A stretch of DNA of 64,000 nt from Callaeas wilsoni (lineage: Eukaryota; Chordata; Aves; Passeriformes; Callaeidae), in contig VWPU01011645.1 of the NCBI GenBank assembly GCA_013398955.1, forward strand, positions 1 through 64,000, given 5' to 3'. Within the stretch, counting starts at the first letter, position 1. Every line of letters starts with the position of its first letter. Position numbers and translations under genes: made by a program. The notes under the pieces are model-generated. The model did no database searches. It was not told where the DNA came from and saw nothing but the letters and a program-made list of their open reading frames with translations. This document shows positions 14,201 through 28,505 of the stretch, in pieces.

Positions 14201-17200
14201 TCAATGTATCTCGTTACTTGTTTCATGATTTCTTTTTAATTACCTTCACATACAAATGCTATCTCTTTCTTATCTATGACTTGATATACCTTTGGACAGA
14301 TATAGCTGGGCATATGACCTCGCTGTGCCATACTTCAGAATTACTGAGCCATTTCACAGGACAACTCTAATTTTCTCTGCGGCCACTCTTCTACACATTT
14401 TTTGTTTGTTTGTACATTTGTTTTAACATGGATCTTTGTTCTGTGAAATATCTTTTCTTTCTTGTACCAATATTTCAGTGCAAAAGTTTGTTAAGTTTAG
14501 GATAACCCCAAAGTGAAGTACTGTGAATGTGCTTAAATAGCAGTTTATGTCCTTCAGGTGAAGTGTGGTGGTGGGAAGAGGAGTTGTTTTCCGTACTGCA
14601 GAAATACAGAAAGTTGCATGGTCATTCCATTTAATGAAAGATTTTGACATTCTGTTTCACTATGATATGAGATGAACCCTTCCCTGTCTGAAAGTCTTCA
14701 CCTCCTTGGTAGGACTGTTTAAACCTGTAGACCCTGAGAGGTCACATTAGGGAAAAATGTGTTATGGGATATCTGGTAGGTCATACCTTGTATCTGGATA
14801 CATGCACGACCCTGCCGGAAAGAAAGGCTTCTCTGGAAAAACACATTGATAAGGTCAAAATTCTTCAGCATTTAAACACAATGAAATATTGAGCAGAATT
14901 ATTCCAAGGAATTTTAAGTATAACTAAGACTACTCACCCCCATCCTTCCTCTCTGCTTGATTAGCTTCTCAAAGATGGCTTGGCAGGATTCACAGAGGTC
15001 AGGGCACCAGCAACCTTGGCTAGAACGATGGTAAACAAAACAATAGTGTGGATTCCATTATGAGTTTATCTGCCCAACCCTATGCTACTATCCTTATCAA
15101 ATAACTCTGACCTAGCACAAAGATAAACGTTGCTCCTCTCTTTCCCCAAGAAGGCTGTCTTCTGTGCAGGAAAGGCAGCATTTTACCTTTACATTCACAA
15201 AATCATTCTTTAGACTTCATTATTTTGTAAGACTTTGATTTAAAGTTTTCTCTCATTTAAGAACAAACCCCCAAATGCACCTCTTATTTTCCATGTAAGC
15301 ACTGAAATTTGTTAAATTTAATCTTTATTTTGCAGAGGGAAACCTAAGAGTGATTTTTACTTTTTAAACTCCTTGTCTATTTCTAGGAAACTTCAATGAA
15401 ACATTTTATGGTATGATGGTAGTGCAATGGGAAGAACTTGTATTCAAGACGATTAGACAACCACTAACATAAGGCACTACTGAATTTCTCAACCCTACGG
15501 GCAACAGAAATGGCAGAGCAGATTTTTGGGAAATTTTACACATTAGTACATAAACAGTCTGTCAAGAAATCACACCCTTCAGATGTCTGCCTCTGACAGT
15601 CTTCAAGACATTAAAAAAATCATAAATGTGATTTGCAATAGAGACATTTACTAGCCTTAATATACAGAGACTGTCATCACTAGGCAAATCCAGGAATGTT
15701 AAGTGAAGATTATTAGAGTCTGAAATACCCATACAGCAGAATGGCACGTGTGGATGCATGTTACTCAAAAAGTCATGAACTTCTCTACTCAATGACCTGT
15801 TTGATCTTTAGCCCACAATTCCTTCTAGTACGGCCCTACATGCTTTGACAATGTGTAGACATAACTGTAAAAAGGAAAAGCAGGGGTCTATGAAAAGGGT
15901 CAGTAAAACAAGAAAACTGGAGCTTTGTGGAATTTAACATGAAGTATTAAAAGGAAGGAAGCACTGGCACAGAGAAGAAACTGAATAGAAAGAAAGAGTG
16001 AGGGAAGGAGAGAAACATGACCAAAATAAAAGATCTGAAGATGAATAAAGAGTCTGAATCATGTTTGGAAAGAAAACAGAGTTTATCTTCACTGCGTTCT
16101 TTGACTGATATGTGATTGCACAGCTTGTTTTATTTGGGTCAGTGTGTCCAGATAGTAGCTACCAAAAAGTGTGCAGAGGTTTGGTGAGCTGAGAGTCTCA
16201 GTCCAAATGTCTGCAGACGGACATTACATGAGTTCCAGAGTAAAACAAGAAACACCCTGGAGATGGAGCCTAAATCACACTCCCAGATGTAGAGATGCTC
16301 TGTCTTTTGGCTGTGCAGCTGCACTGGCTGCCTTGGAATCAGCATATCTGGGGCTGACTCTGTCGTCTCAGGAGCCAGTGTTATCAAACTGGTACCTTTC
16401 AGGTCATTACAGTCAATAATTCCTTTTCAAGTATCAAAAAGAAAAGAAAACAAAGTGAGATGATTAAAAAGCCAATTAGCAGATCAAAGTATGAGAAGCT
16501 AAGTCCTGGAGGGGGAAAAGAATGCGTGTATGGTAATTTAGGCAGTAAGGAAGATAATTAGAACAGGGTAGTGATAATGGGATAAACTAGGGATCAAAAA
16601 CTGTGGAGTTGATTGGGAAAAAAAAGAGAAGAAATTTAAGGGAAATTTTAATGACTCTTTGAATAAAACAATTAACCATATAAATATTAGAATGAAAGCT
16701 TGTCTAGAAACCACCCTGACCTCTTTGTAAGCGGGACAGTGATCCACAATTCTCAAAAAAGTATAGTTTTAATTCTTTTCCCTGAGAAGTATTTCAATGT
16801 CTCTGATGCAAATATCTTCTGGGATAGTGAGCTGGATATGGAAGACATAAGTGGAGCAGCCAATAGAGATTAGAGACATAAAGGCAGACTTCCCCACCTC
16901 ATCCTTCCTCCTTATCTTTGTCGTAATTTTAACTCCCTTTTTCAGCAAAGATGTCAGAGTTTTGGTGTTGAAGTCCCAATTCACTTTCTAAACTTTGTTT
17001 CACTTGACTTCCTTCCAAATTCTTTTTTTGTCTACAGTTCTCACAGCTTTAGCTTTCTGATGAGGTTTGTTCTTGGCCAAACTTTCTGTCAGCCTTTTCT
17101 CCCCGTGTTGTGAGCACACATCCCCCCTCCTCGGCCCCGTGCCTGCCTGAACTCCTGATCTTATCCCTGCTGTTGTCCATTTGATCAAAACATGCTACTC

Positions 17201-20200
17201 AGGGACATACTGCAGATGGGGCAAAGAACGAGGGGAAACAGAAAACCTTCTTTTTTTGTGAGGTTTCCAAAGACCACCCTTGAGCTTTGGCTCCAAATGC
17301 CTCATAGCATTGTGAGTCCACAGATTCCTGTGTTCTCCTTCACAAAGTCCTGTGAGTCTTTAAACAGAAAGACCCCTAACAGTTTGCACCCCATGGCTCT
17401 GTCAAAGCAACAACACGCTTACATAAATATTGTTTGGCTCTAACCCTTTCCATGTGGCTTATACCACAGGAAGTTCACTTTCTTCTAAGGAGCCTGAACA
17501 TGAGTGGGGGTAAGGATGAGTTTCAGTCTGTGAAGTATGAATTAGGCTTTTAGAGACAGCTGGGACTCAAGAGAGAATGAAGGGTTTGCAACTTAACAAG
17601 TAAGAACAGGAAGGAGCAGAGCTGTGAAGAAAAAGAAATAAATCAGAGGCATAAGTAGAAAAATAAACATCTCCTTTATATTACCTAAGGAGCTTCTGAT
17701 GTCATTTCAGCAAAGGAATATTACAGTCACAGGAGAAAGAACATGGTCATTAATGCCAGCACTGTATCTTGTCAACAATACAGAAAAAGAAAGGATCCTC
17801 TCTGAAGAGCAACTGGTAAGGATCAAAAAGCATTCAACAGGAGATTCCCTCAAGTGAATAATGTCAAACAGTACGTCTCTTGAATGTTCACCTACTGCTT
17901 TGGTGATAAACAGAGATAAAAGATGAAGATGCTGTACCTCTGTGACCTGAGGAAGCTCTGGGTAGCAACTCTCTATTTCCTTGCAAGTAAAGTGTATGAA
18001 GAAAAGGAACTACAAGGTAATACTTGCTATTTTATTCAGAGGATCTAGTTCTCTGATTAGTAACTCACTTCAGGGAATGGAAAGATGCCGTTGGACCAGA
18101 AGGTGATAAGTGCCTAGCTTCAGGTCAAATTCTTCCTGACTTCTCAAGCCACAGTATCTGTACTTGAGAAGATTGTGTCACTGACACATATCTTTCTTTT
18201 CTCGCTGGAGGCAACTCTCTTGTCAGCTTTTCTCCTTGTGGAGAGGAGAAGAAGAAACATATTTCTAATAGCAGGGCAGAAAAGAAAACAAAGAAATGAT
18301 CATGTGTACTCTTTTTCACAACCTTCCCATTTACTCCAGGTTAAAAACCACTGTATTGCTCTTAAATAGCCATTAATGATAATTCTGTCAGTCAATTGCT
18401 ATGATGAGTCTGGAGAATAACATTAAGAGAACTAGCAAATACTAGAGGTGAGAGCTTTGGAGGTGGGAAGTGGAAGAAGGATACAGTCGGATGCTTCAGG
18501 GTTTTGTGTTGCTCTGTTAAATATTTCTCTAGAAGATATGGGGTTTCAGATCTTGGACTTCATTCTTGTTTTACAGTCCAATGAACGTGAGACATTCTGC
18601 CATTACATGACACCAAGTGCCCTGTAACAAATTTTCTTAACGTATATTAATGTGGCTTATAAGACTTAACATTATTTTTGTTCGTTTCCAATTAGTCTGG
18701 ATTTATCTCAGTTTTAGCTGTCTTTAACATTTAGTCTACCACACTTACCTAGCCCCTTTTTATAATGAGGGAAGAGAGCAAAGCATGTCCAAGGGTGATT
18801 CATCCTGCCTATCTTGTATATCTGTCTTGCCAGAAGCAGTTGTATGGAAAACCATGTACTTGTCCTTGGTACTATAGCAGTGAGGTTTTTGGGGAATGGA
18901 AGACGGTATGGAAACAATATGACAGCTTTCTACTTCACACAAATAACTCCTTGCCAGTGTTTTTCCTGGGCAAATTTACATGTGAAACATCACCACTTGA
19001 TCTTTAGTCTGTACTTTGGTCTTCTTTGGCCTGTATTTTTTACAAGTGACCAAATCTCAGAATTATTCTCTGTGGTATTTATATTTTTGCTCTTTGCTTT
19101 TTCCTCTTTATCTTCAGCTCTGTTTTCTCTTTATCTAAATCTTTGTTTTATATTAGCATGGATTTCTATTGTATTCTGGAAGCTCAGTTATAGTTGGTAC
19201 CCCGTATGTTTCTCACTCTTTAAAAATATTTTCTTTCTTGAAACAGTTAACACCTTTGTTTCATCTTTACATTGGTTTAGGTGCATTTTCCCTCTTCCTT
19301 CACCTGGGCATGTGGAAAGGTACAATAGTTTTGCCCCTGTGAGATCAGCATGACCAGAATTTCTCTAGCTTTCTCAATATGGTCCATGAAGAGAAAATTG
19401 GGATCTTCCTCTCACAGCTGCAATTAATCAAATAGAGCTTCCTTTTGGCAATTTGCAATGCTAACATTCTTGCTCAAATTTTTCTTTTGAAAAATCTTGA
19501 AACCCACTAATAATGCATAAAAACTACCAGATATTTTCCAGAAAGTTCTGGTGGTTTGACTCATCCCCTCCATAAGATTATATTTCCTTCATGCAGATTC
19601 TGCAATCCTGAGTCATTCCCTCTCAAAACTCTCAGAGAAAAGGAGTTGTGGTGGCTGTTGACTTCCTCCACTCTTGTTTGTCTAACGCAGCAGTTTGCAT
19701 GCATTCATTGAAAAGCAGAGAACTCCAGCACCCAGAAAACAGGAGATACAGAGTTAAGCTGAAAGCCTAACTTCAAGACTTTTTCCTGCTGTGAAGGGGC
19801 TTTATTTCATTACTTTGTTTGTTTGTGCATTTATTTTTGGAGAATGATGAGCTGTCCATTGTTTTACTTCATTATGGAAACTGAACTATTGTGAGGAGCC
19901 CTAGAGTGTGGGATGGGCTCTTGTTTGGTTTCCTGAAAGAAAACAAAATTAATTAAACTATAACTCTTTCTCCTAGGTTTATGGCTTAAAAGATAGTGCC
20001 TTTTTATTGTTATGCATTCTCTAGTAATTATTACCACCCATAGTATACTGAAGACTAGAAACCATGCCTTTAATAGAGCAGAGATGTTCAGCTCGTATCC
20101 CTCAGTTTTATCTTTCTGTTGTAGTGAGGCTGTGATCTAAGTGCCCCTGGCATAATTGACAAACACATCACAAAGAATGCCTTAGAAGTGGAACAGTGTA

Positions 20201-23018
20201 ATTCAGCTTTGCTTAAGAGCAGCAGGACACACACGACCACTTTGCTTCATTTTGCAGCCCTGGATGCATTAGGCTGTGTTAAAATCCACACTGTCCGGAT
20301 GAACCCAGCTCACCAGCTGCTCTGGGTCAGTCTGTACATCTGATTACTGCACTGGAAGATCCTGTGGAAACTGTGTTAGAGGCTGAGAGAAAGCGTTAAA
20401 TCTTCTTTATTGGGCCTGATGGCATAGGAAATGATTGATTTTCCTGGGACGTTTTGGGCTGTGGTACTGGAAATCACAGCTGTCAGGGCTGGCCCTGGCT
20501 CTGCCCGCAAGTATGGTTCAGCCAAATGCACCTTGTTTTCTGAAGTGCTTAATATTAACTTGGCTGAGGTTTTCATCTAAATTTCAGCTAATTCTGTTTT
20601 TCTGTGCAGTTATTCTTAGTTCTTAAATCTTGTAAAGAAACATATTGAGAACAACTCCTTATGCAAAGTCCTTAAATTCATACTTGAAAATCTGATTGAG
20701 CAGATTTAGCATCAAAGGACAAAACCTGCCTGCACTTAGAATTGCACAAGTTTAAATTTAATCTCAAAGGTAAGGAATTGCCAAATGGGCTTTGAACAGC
20801 TCGAAGCTATGTATTTGTTCAGATCATCCTTGGACTCAGGAGAATGATGATACAATATAGAATGGGCTTCTCAAGTGTGAAGCTACACAGATTAGTTCTC
20901 TTTATTCTGTCCACTGCCAACAGCACAGAAAAAAAAAGAAAAAGGCTTTGGGTCAAAGAACTGCTGGAAGAAAAAGATACTGCCTTTCAAAAATAAATTT
21001 GTTGTTACTTCAGGATATTAGTACATAAATAATTAGGCAAATAATTTGCAATTATAATGTTACAACCGCATGTGTATTTGAAAGCAATTGCAGATGAAAG
21101 TGAAATAGTCTTATTCAATGCAGCCAACCCCCAGAGAGACACAAAACTTTAAAATGTATGATTCAGGCCCTGTACTCACTATGAAATGACTAAAATTTAT
21201 ATGAGATCAAATTCATTGCTTCTATATCTAATATTACTCCTGTGAGCTGTAATATAGAAAGGCATGCAACTGCTCATATACTGAAACACATGCTACTTTT
21301 TAATAAAATCAGTTCTTAGGAAAGATTTCATTCATTCTTTCATTCATTCACTAAAAAGTTAAAATAATGCATGTATGTTAAATTTTATTATTATGAAAAT
21401 GTCTTTGTATTGGGAAATTTTTTTGAAGAATTGCTATTGCATTAGTAAATTTTTATTTTTAAACTCCTGGTTTAATATGACATTTTCCTTATTTCTTACC
21501 AGATGATAACTATCTGCTGTTTTGCTTTACTTTTCTTGAGTGTATTGCTTTTCTCTTCACAGAGTAAAAAGAATTCTAATTTCAGATATGAAATAGATGT
21601 TTAAGATGCCATGTAAGATTTGCTTACACTTTCAAGTTACTCTTCAAAGGTCTAATCATTGTGAGATAACATGAGAAACATGTTATTATTACAGGTAAGT
21701 GTGTTAAAAATTCTTATTTGGGACATATCTTTATAAAATGGATCTTTCAGAAAAAAAATCTTAGTAGACTTATTCTAGCACATTTAACAAAGCTCTATAA
21801 ATGATTTAATTGTTTTGGTGAGGATAACAGATAATGAGTTACCAGTAAGTCCACAAGATACAAATTTAAAATACAAAAATTCGTCTAAAGATATATAGAA
21901 CTTTACTTTGCTCCAAACAGAGAGCATGAACACCACCCATGACTAAGCAGATGGGATTTCATAATTATTTTTATTAATTTTGCTTTTTGATGGGAAAGAA
22001 TGATATTTCCTTACTTCTGGACTATCACTGAAGAATGTCCATGAGTGTTCTGTGAAAGTCTTTCATAATGTGTTTTGAGGGGGCCAGTCCTTAGTGGTTT
22101 GGGTGTCTGAAGCAATTTCTTAATGCTTCAGTTAACTAATTCTGCTAAATTCGTGGGAGCTACAGTGGATCCCTCAAAGGCTCCGGCAACCTTTTATCAG
22201 GCTTGTGCATGACATCATACTTAAAACACTCTGTATTTTCCTGAAATAATATAATTACAGTGGCAAGCTTATTTCGTAAAGGTGTTAAATTTGCAGAACT
22301 CCTAAGCACCCTCTTCTTTTTGTTTTTACATTGAAAGAGGGATTCAAAAATGTCTGATATCCTTTTACGTCGTTTAATGTTATGCCATAATGTTGTGCAG
22401 TTATGGCTGACCTCTGTATTTCTAAGAAATCTTTTAGAATTAATTTGTTTTACCTGATAGCCTTTTTAAAACTTGTAGCAACTTGATTGCTAAAAATCAG
22501 TTCTAAATTAAGCCTGAGTTATGCCATTTAGTCTTTCAGTCTTCTGATATTTTTACTTTATTATCAAAACACTACCTGTTTCATCATAGTTTTATTCTAA
22601 TGATCTTTGCATATTTTCTCAGGTAAAGACAAAGTTAAGCCACCTCCTCGTATTGAAATGTGTCTGAATTTAGAAAACACTTTAATGGCCTTCCTGCTAA
22701 TTTTATGACTTGCTTTTTTAAGAAGAGAATTGAGATGTTATTATTGATGTTTTCATTTTTTTTCCCTCTGAAAAATTGATTTTAATGTGGAGTCCTACTT
22801 AAAAATCAATGACACAACCTGACTCAGGGTTTGACACTTAAAATCTATACTATTCTCAGTGGACTTGAGTTTCATAAGCCTAGCATCTGAAGACATGTAA
22901 TATGAAAGGCAAAAATTCTCCCCTGGGGTAAAATGTCGACTGAGATATCGTGCATCTTAACAAAGCAGTCTAATTGCCCCTGTTCCAATACAGAAGGAGC
23001 TTATATCCAGGTAAAAAA

Positions 23019-23058
23019 ATGTGTGTGTGTACGTGTATGTGCACGTGCGTGCATGCAT
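23019..23058. repeat. Perfect 40-bp alternating purine-pyrimidine tract (TG-rich)
   Basis: Twenty successive purine-pyrimidine dinucleotides without a break: AT, five GT, then a mix of AC, GT, AT and GC. It is a decayed (TG)n microsatellite. Such tracts favour left-handed Z-DNA under negative supercoiling and are often length-polymorphic. No gene or promoter is recognised beside it. Confidence 0.85.
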
Positions 23059-23511
23059 TTGGAAATAATATCTACCAAATCCCCCAAAAGTTAGTTTATG
23101 AATGACTTCTATACTTGTTTACACTTTGGAATCAGTTTATCTGTGACATATCACTCCCTATCATTGTCTCGTGGTGATACTAGAAATGTTTAGAAGTTCA
23201 CAAAAGAAGACAGATAAGCTATGATTAATTAAAAATAGGATTTAAAATAGAATAAGAATATAGAGAAGATTGAATAGGTGGCTTGATATGGAAATTTCAA
23301 GGATAGGTTTTCAGTTCCCTGAGATCCTGGATCCATCTTCAGATAGGATTACCTGGGGTGGGGAAGAAGGAGAAAAACGGAAATAACCTAACGAGGTTTA
23401 TTATGAAGTTCAATCAGTTTATGGAAAATATCATTCATCAGAGTGTTAACTCTGAAAGTTCCTTTTAATTTTACATTTCCGTGTCTCCCCCTGAGTTCTG
23501 CACAAGACCAA

Positions 23512-23548
23512 TGATATTTAAAGGTATCTCAGTGATATTTAAAGGTAT
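23512..23548. repeat. Short tandem duplication, unit 21 bp
   Basis: The 16-mer TGATATTTAAAGGTAT occurs at 23512-23527 and again at 23533-23548, a 21-bp period. It looks like a small local duplication with no visible function. Confidence 0.7.
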
Positions 23549-24349
23549 GAAATTCAAAGGTAATAAAAGCTAATATTTTTCTATCTTGTGCATATTTGGC
23601 TTCAAGGAACTGTTGCCAAAGTTTTGCCAAAATAAAGTTTAATGTTAAAAATATAGTTGCTCTGGAACAGAAGTTGGCTGTTGGGATTCATTGCAAAATT
23701 TTTCTTACATCTTGGAGCAGATACTATGCCTTGTTTGTCAGAGTTTACATCAGTATTGTTGTTTTTATCGTTTCTTTGCGATATCATTGTTAAAGCCATC
23801 CCCAAAATAAAGTATTTGACTGTAATGATTTTGGACCTTACCCGCAGTGGTCAGGCCTTCTTCTTAGCTAAGAAACAATTGTTCACAATCATAGAGTCTT
23901 GTTGGAAAGCCTCAGAGGTCTGTGAGTAATACTGGTCTCTCATTAAATTATCAATTAAAAGTACAATTCAAAGTTAATACTAAGAAAATTGACTTACAAA
24001 TGTGAAGAATTTAATATACTGATGCAGACTGAGGAGACAAGAGTTTGAACAGATAGCTGCCGTCTAGATGGCATAGATCACCCAGAAAACGGATATTTTT
24101 CCATAATTAACAAACTTGAATTGGTCCCCTGTGATAAAACCAGCTTCTGCATCGTATCTTTGATGCTCTGTATGTTTTTGAGAGAGCTTCCAAAGACAAG
24201 ACAGTAACCAGATTAGGAGGGTCCAATACCTCCCGACTCCCATGGTTTATTGTGAAAACAACTGTATTCCTAAGGAGACAACATTAATGAACATAGAGAG
24301 GAACAGCAGCTACTACTGTTTATCCACAACACAGAGATTGGAGAGTCCA

Positions 24350-24535
24350 GGTTCGTGTGTCCTTTCCCTGAACCCAGTTGCTGGCTAGGTCACATCAGGG
24401 TGACTTTTACAATTTGCCCTTCTTATAAAGTAGAGATATTTTTATTTTCTTCCATCAACAAGCATTTTGAGATTGAATTAAATTATGCTTCTGAAGTGAT
24501 TTGTAACATTCAAGTGAAAGTTATAACATGATAAT
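24350..24535 (+). mobile_element. Possible ancient MIR-type SINE relic
   Basis: The order of motifs (a GGCTAGGTCACAT-like segment, a CTTATAAAGTAGAGAT segment, TTTTGAGATTGAATTAAAT, then GAAGTGATTTG) resembles the middle-to-3' part of the MIR family, ancient SINEs shared by amniotes. The match is weak and from memory only, and coincidence is possible. Confidence 0.25.
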
Positions 24536-27500
24536 ACATGATGTATTTAAGCAAGAGGTGATAAATAGACATCAAGTCAAAAACATTACTCTGCTAATAT
24601 TTTTATTATTTTCATCAGTGTTTTGAAAATTTTATTTAAAATATTTATGGGATACAAGAAATGCCATTCTCTGGACAAAAAAGAAAAAGAAAAAGAGACG
24701 ATGAAAAGTTAGGACAAATGGCACCACCATGATGACAAATGAAGAAAAATAAAAGTAGTTACAGAAAAACATCATTTATGAGTTAACAGAAGACTGAATC
24801 ACTATAGTGCATATAAATATGGTGCAACAATGATTTTGATGACTCTTTATCACAGCTCTGTGATACAAAGTAGGAAATAAAATAAAAAAGGACATGGGGC
24901 TGAAGATAAGCCAGTCTACATTATGCTATTAATGAAGAATAAGGAACAGCATGGAAATTGATAAATCTTGCAGGATAGGAAAATGACAACTTTGCACTCA
25001 TCTATAATAACCTGAAGGATTTATCACTCTCTTTCCCTGCTGAAGCTGTAGGCAATCTTTCTGTTGTCTGTCTGGTACCTCAAGTTATTATACAAAGAAG
25101 AGGCATCATATATGCAGCAAAGAAGGAACTGAAGAGGAGAATGAAGATAAAATATCCCAGAGGTGTCCACTGTGACCATGTTAGTTCTAAAATGCCAGTT
25201 CTAATATTCGTGGTATTCCTTTAATCAAAGCCTGTTTAGACTTAACTAAAATAGACCTTTGGATTTCCAAACATTAATAATAGGTATGTTCCCTCAGCAA
25301 AAACTCATTCTGAAGAGAGAGTCTGGTAACACATTTTTCTGGTTAATAATGGACAGTGCATTCCTTGTTACTGTACAAGGCAGTACCCATTTTCATGAGT
25401 TTTAGCAGTGATTTTGGATGATATATGGGACTAAGGCTGGATGTGCAAACACAAATCACTGTCATGGGAGCATTTCTCCCAAGTGTGTCTGTTGGAGTGT
25501 CTTCTTTTAATTTCTCTCATGATCTTTTTTTTTTTTTAATTTCCTTGTGATGATGACCTGAAAGGGATCACTAGTCAGCTGCCGTGCTGGACAAAATATA
25601 CTCAAAATGGCAATACTCTTTTTCCTAATCTCTTCTGCCATTTCAACTGATACAGGCTTGGCAGTTCTCCACTACCAGTCTCAGCACAGCTTTTCACTCT
25701 GTGTATCAGAGTGATCAGAAAAGAAAGTCAGATCTTTTCCCAAATTTTCTGTTTCCTCACAATTTAATCTACTACCCTTCTAATTATTTTTTTTTTACCC
25801 AAGGGTTCAAAAATCTTATGGAGGCTTTTGGGCAGACATCTCCAGGTCCAGAATAGGCACTTGATTGCACCTTTCAGATCACCTGCCTTAACTGTGAACT
25901 TCATAGAGATGTGTGCCCACCTACGGACATTGTGCTCAAGGTTCCAAACATCTTCTCTCATGGATTGTTCCTTTTTACTTTGAAGTTAATTCTGCTGTCT
26001 ATGTCAACATATGAGTGCACACACAATGTCCACAGATGTCCAGTCAGCAGGTGCTCAAAATTAGTCTTCAGACTCCCGTCTACAATTTCTGAGGTACAAT
26101 CCCAGATAGAATATGAAGAAAAAATTAGGACATATAGAATGCTTTATTATCCTGACTCCAGAACAATCTTCACACATTACTTCAAATTTGGAAGGCCTAT
26201 AAAATAAAAGGGTTCTGAATCCCTGACTCAATGATCCAGATGTTTAGTCATCATAATGCTGAATAAATGGGATGATGTTATCAGAAGATCATCAATAGTT
26301 TTGATCACTTGGTATAAATATCTGTAGAAACAAAACCTCTTGAACTTCTGGATGAATTGGGGTGTCCCAATCCAGGTAGAAGATCCTCATCTCCACAGGA
26401 CTGTACAGTACTGAGGTTCCATTTACCATCTCTGAACTGGGGAATTCTTCAATTTGACAAGAGTTAGAGAGAAGACAGGGTTAGAGAGAACGTGAATATG
26501 GACTGGCTGCCCAGGAAGTCTCAAAAATCCCTATTACTGGAGAAGTTAAACTATCACTGAACAAGGCCTGGGCAACCAGATGCAGACATTATGTCAGCAC
26601 TACTATGAGCAGGAAGAAGGACACAGTACCCTGCAGAGGTGGCCAGAGATTTTCTGTACTTTTGAATGCTGGTAAACAGCTGCTCCCACTGCTGCCTCTG
26701 TGACCAGCTGTGACCATCCTACAAATGCTATGGCACTGCTATGTGTCACATTAGTAGGGTCCCACCCTGTCTTCTTGCAGAGATCAGTCACTGACCCATC
26801 CGCACAACCTGAGAAGCACGAAGTTGTGCAGAAATCCAGCACCAGAACAGAAAACAACATTGAAGCACTACTTTTGTCTCTCACTGGAAGCAAATCTGAG
26901 CTGTTCTGATGAATTTGTTCATAATGGGAACTCAAACTGAGCTGGAACGATTTTGGCCCCAGCTAAACATCTGGTTTCAGTGCCTGTCTGCAGGGCTGAA
27001 GAGAGCTAAAGACTTCCAGAACAGTTAGAGATGAAAGGTTATTAGATGTGTCCTTTCTGATATGCTTCCTCAGGAATCCATGCATGGATGGAGAGAGGTT
27101 TGTGGGGGTCACTACAAGAATAATTTGATTCGATAATTTTTTTCATTTAAAAAAACCCTCATGCTGCTTTGTGAAGATCTTCCTCTGCACAGCTTACCTA
27201 CTGCAATTTTCGTTTCCACAGACAGCATAAAGGTGCTCATATTCAATGTATCCTTCCATTCTCATCCACTCCTTCCCTTGCTCTGCTGCTCCCTTTTTTA
27301 AAACTGCTAGTAGAATCATTTCCTTTATTCTAAGATAAAATTATTTATAATCAATTAATAAGCATTGCTGAGGCTTTTGTTTGCCTGAAGCATCATTTCC
27401 TATTCATTTTTTGCATCTGAACTATTCAGCATTGCCTTTTAGTTCTCTCTGAAAATACTCTTGAGAAGCCAGGCTTATCAGCCAAGAAGCATCCAACAGC

Positions 27501-28505
27501 GAAGCATGTGCATTTATAAAAAGACTATCACTTTTGTGCTAACTTTGATTGCCAGTTTCTACACTTAAAATGAAAATGAAGCTGGTGGTAAAGCCACATA
27601 TCTGAATTCATTACACTGAATTATATGAATTTCCTTTCTTTCCTTCAATTCCCTCAAGTGGCAGAGATTAATTTATAGAGCGTATGTGTTTTTAACATCT
27701 GCAAAGTTCTCATGTGGATTGATGTATTGAGAATAAAACTTAAAGCAGCCATTTCAAGGGTAACACAAACATTATTCCTCTTAATGATTTTTGCACACCT
27801 GTATTTTTGAATGTCATTTTGGCAAGTGGGAGTGGTATAAGGGTAATTAAAGAAGTTACTCTACTGACACAGTAGGAGACATATAATTGCACAGGCCACA
27901 AAGCGTAAGAAGACACAGTGAATGTGAGGACTGATTTTCCAGAGAGATTTGTGGGGAGACATTTTGAATCCACAAAATTTGCCCTCCACAATAAATGACT
28001 CAAAACACTTCTTCCTCTGAGCACCTGATTTACATTAGCAACTGGTTACTTAGAGGCACAAGCACTGTGATTTGTGTCCAAAAGCTGGTTGTACACAGAT
28101 TTTCCTCATTAAAATGAGAATTACTTGTTTTGAAATTTTTGTCCTGAAATGCCAATAACCAAAATCCAGTGGTTTTGAAAACAAGTTTAATGCATCCCAG
28201 CCTGGTCACTCCATCATTTTTTTGTGTCTTTAAACAAACTGGGAGCAAGGTAACAGTTTGTTCTTTTCTGTCTTTGATCACCTGTCAAAATGACAGCAAC
28301 ACCAACCTGTCTAATGATTTCTGGCTATCACCAACTTAACCAGAAGCAAACACCATGCTCTGTAGATCACATTGTGATTTAACTTCACATTCTTCAAATT
28401 CCCCAATCTATTTTTCAGATGGTTAAAATTAGAGAGAAAGAACTTGTTCTCCATAGAAGATATTTCTGTAGACTTCAAAGAGAAGCATTTAAAAAATCGG
28501 TAGTG
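24536..28505. other. Unique AT-rich DNA, no gene recognised
   Basis: No repeat family or RNA gene is recognisable. The minus frame 26603-26935 (110 codons) starts at TTG, has no domain I know and no convincing splice context. A poly-T run lies near 25527. Confidence 0.55.

Larger units (their letters stand above)
8256..24349. other. Unique AT-rich DNA, no gene recognised
   Basis: This is a long repeat-poor stretch. No CR1, LTR or RNA gene is recognisable. The longest frame, plus 18814-19353, opens at TTG and translates to a Phe/Leu/Ser-rich string expected from T-rich DNA, so it is not taken as a gene. An exon-shaped segment at 21563-21694 has good splice-like ends but no open frame. A Z-DNA-prone tract lies at 23019-23058. 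Confidence 0.6.

Noticed and set aside
18814..19353. Longest open frame, 179 codons on plus
   Set aside because: It opens at TTG, is rich in Phe/Leu/Ser as expected from T-rich DNA, and has no domain or splice context I can support.
26603..26935. 110-codon minus frame with several cysteines
   Set aside because: It starts at TTG. The cysteines do not form a motif I know, and no splice sites frame it.
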